From the NCBI GenBank assembly GCA_021399445.1, contig JAJTUQ010000003.1, positions 6,882,001 through 6,946,000 on the forward strand: DNA of 64,000 bases. The letters run 5' to 3'. Below the pieces are notes generated by a model that saw only the letters and a list, made by a program, of their open reading frames with translations, was not told the origin of the DNA and searched no databases. The stretch comes from Xylogone sp. PMI_703. Taxonomy: Eukaryota; Ascomycota; Leotiomycetes. Both the position numbers and the translations under genes were made by a program. Below are positions 62,772 to 64,000 of this stretch, in pieces. The first letter of the stretch is position 1. Each line of letters starts with the position of its first letter.

Positions 62772-64000
62772 CTATGCTAGGAACTCGATGCACCACATAC
62801 CACGACAGCTATGTGACGAATATCTCTCACTATACACCACCTAGAGAAAAAATTGTGTTAGAGAGTGGTGTTACTGTACACGGAGATTGAGATAGGAAAA
62901 GCCGAGCCTTACCTTGAAGTCTGGATCCGCGCTGCGGATCAACGTGTCCCATTCACTTGCTGTCCGCTGCTTGACATTATGCATCGTCATCAGGGTCACG
63001 TCGCGTCGCCGGTAAGCTCTTTCAATATTTGGCTCAAATGTTCCCCATGTGGGCGATACCAGGTCATTGACGAGGAGTGAAACTCCCTTGCGGTCTTTCA
63101 TCACGAGAGCAAAATTCTGCAGCAATTTAACTACATCATTGTCTGCAAGATTCCACAGAACCCCACGCAATAGAAAGATGACGGGCCCACGGCCACCCTC
63201 GGAATCGTCTCTCTGGATAGATGGCTTCACGAAGAGATCTGCCTGGTGAAATCGGACATGCGCGGCAATCTCAGGGGATACACTTTGTTCCCCTCGTCGA
63301 AGCAATTCTGGGGATGAGTCCTGGACCTCGAAGGAGAGATCCGGGAATATGTTGGCCAATTGACAAGAGAAGGCTCCAGTCTTCCCCGCGACTTCGACAA
63401 TAAGGGGCTTTGCACCTTTTCCGTTGCTTTTTTGCTGGTTGGCAAGCCAGTCAATTATCATGCTGTTGCCAGGATCGAGGCCTAAGTTATGATACTACAT
63501 AAGTCAACGCAACATGGATCAACCTCGCCCTTGATCTTACCTTGGGACACACTGCCCATTGCCTGAGCAAAGCGTTTTCCTTTCTCCGGATGTTTTGCAT
63601 GCCAGTCGTACATGGGCATTCCAAACCTACTCCATTGATCAGGTCTCTCATGATCGGTGTGTAATGCAAGTGAAGATATACTCACGCGTACTTAAACGCA
63701 GACTGGCCCGTCCAGTAGGGATTGGGCCTCCACAGCGAATCGGACAGATTGGCGCTGGCTATTCTCGTCTCGAACAATTGGAACCGGATGAAGCTCTTGT
63801 AGCCCTCGTCCCGTACGAGCATCTCAGAGATGGCTGTGTGCGCAAAAGACCCCTCCTCTTTCTCCTGCAGGATCCCAACGCAGGCCACCAGGCGACAGAT
63901 GCGTAGGAGCTTCTCTGAAGATATCCCGACTTGCTCGGCCAACAGATCAGCCGTCACTGCTGTGCCATCCAGGGGAAGCTTTTCCAAGACGTCGAACTCG
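62772..64000 (-). CDS. SAM-dependent O-methyltransferase, N-terminus outside window
   Basis: Four exons are visible: 64000-63686 (open at the edge), 63626-63541, 63481-62913 and 62840-62772. The N-terminal winged-helix dimerisation part shows ADLLAEQVGISSEKLLRICR. Then come FGMPMYDWHAKHPEKGKRF and the SAM-binding region VEVAGKTGAFSCQLA, where the usual DVGGGxG reads EVAGKTG. PDLSFEVQDS (ribose-binding acid region), RFHQADLF and LLRGVLWNLADN follow, the last holding the position of the catalytic His region, with Leu/Trp in place of the common LHDW. The glycine-rich loop and catalytic area are thus atypical and activity is uncertain. The short last exon is the weakest part of the model. Role in the cluster: phenol O-methylation of the polyketide. 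Confidence 0.85.

Overview
The window is nuclear DNA of a filamentous ascomycete (Pezizomycotina). Support: genes are cut by many 37-120 nt introns with GTAAGT-like donors and CTAAC/CTGAC-like branch sites; fungal-only families are present (non-reducing polyketide synthase, NACHT-ankyrin and NB-ARC-TPR STAND proteins, LysM protein, Zn2Cys6 regulator, AsaB/CmcJ-like oxygenases); and intergenic DNA is AT-rich and scarred by repeats. The genus cannot be told from the sequence alone. Exon borders below were placed by eye from splice signals plus reading frame. Every intact gene model closes in frame, but none has RNA support.

Layout, left part (1-36 kb), accessory genes: a GMC oxidoreductase cut by the window edge (1-1035, -), an F-box protein (3944-5041, -), an alpha/beta hydrolase (6201-7073, +), an HSL-type esterase with an altered nucleophile elbow (7816-9022, -), an FAD monooxygenase (9969-11342, -), a decayed NACHT-ankyrin STAND gene (12592-18980, -), a decayed three-LysM gene (19713-20604, -), an alpha-glucoside-type sugar transporter (20832-22633, -), three paralogous AsaB/CmcJ-type oxygenase genes (24064-25241, 26592-27750, 34648-36208, all -), an apparently intact 996-residue NB-ARC-TPR protein (28502-32132, +) and a fungal membrane protein of unknown role (33278-34510, +).

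Right part (37-64 kb), a secondary-metabolite cluster for a chlorinated, O-methylated aromatic polyketide: cupin (37314-37976, -), flavin-dependent halogenase (38513-40445, +), phytanoyl-CoA-dioxygenase-type oxygenase with one frameshift (41494-42446, +), Zn2Cys6 regulator with a nonsense codon and a lost cysteine ligand (42607-44040, -), P450 relic plus intact P450 (45309-47359, +), aldo/keto reductase (48855-50159, +), NmrA-type reductase (51581-52813, +), EthD protein (54483-54946, -), SAT-KS-MAT-PT-ACP-ACP-TE polyketide synthase (55401-62002, +) and an O-methyltransferase running off the right edge (62772-64000, -). The plausible order of action is: the PKS builds and cyclises the aromatic core; EthD, NmrA, AKR, cupin, P450 and dioxygenase enzymes reshape it; the halogenase chlorinates and the methyltransferase caps a phenol. 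The pathway regulator, one oxygenase and possibly the reductase carry lesions, so the cluster may be silent or altered in this strain.

The most unusual single item is a tRNA-Arg(UCU) gene at 50707-50835. It carries a 57-nt insertion with spliceosomal-intron hallmarks between the D stem and the anticodon stem, not at the canonical 37/38 position.
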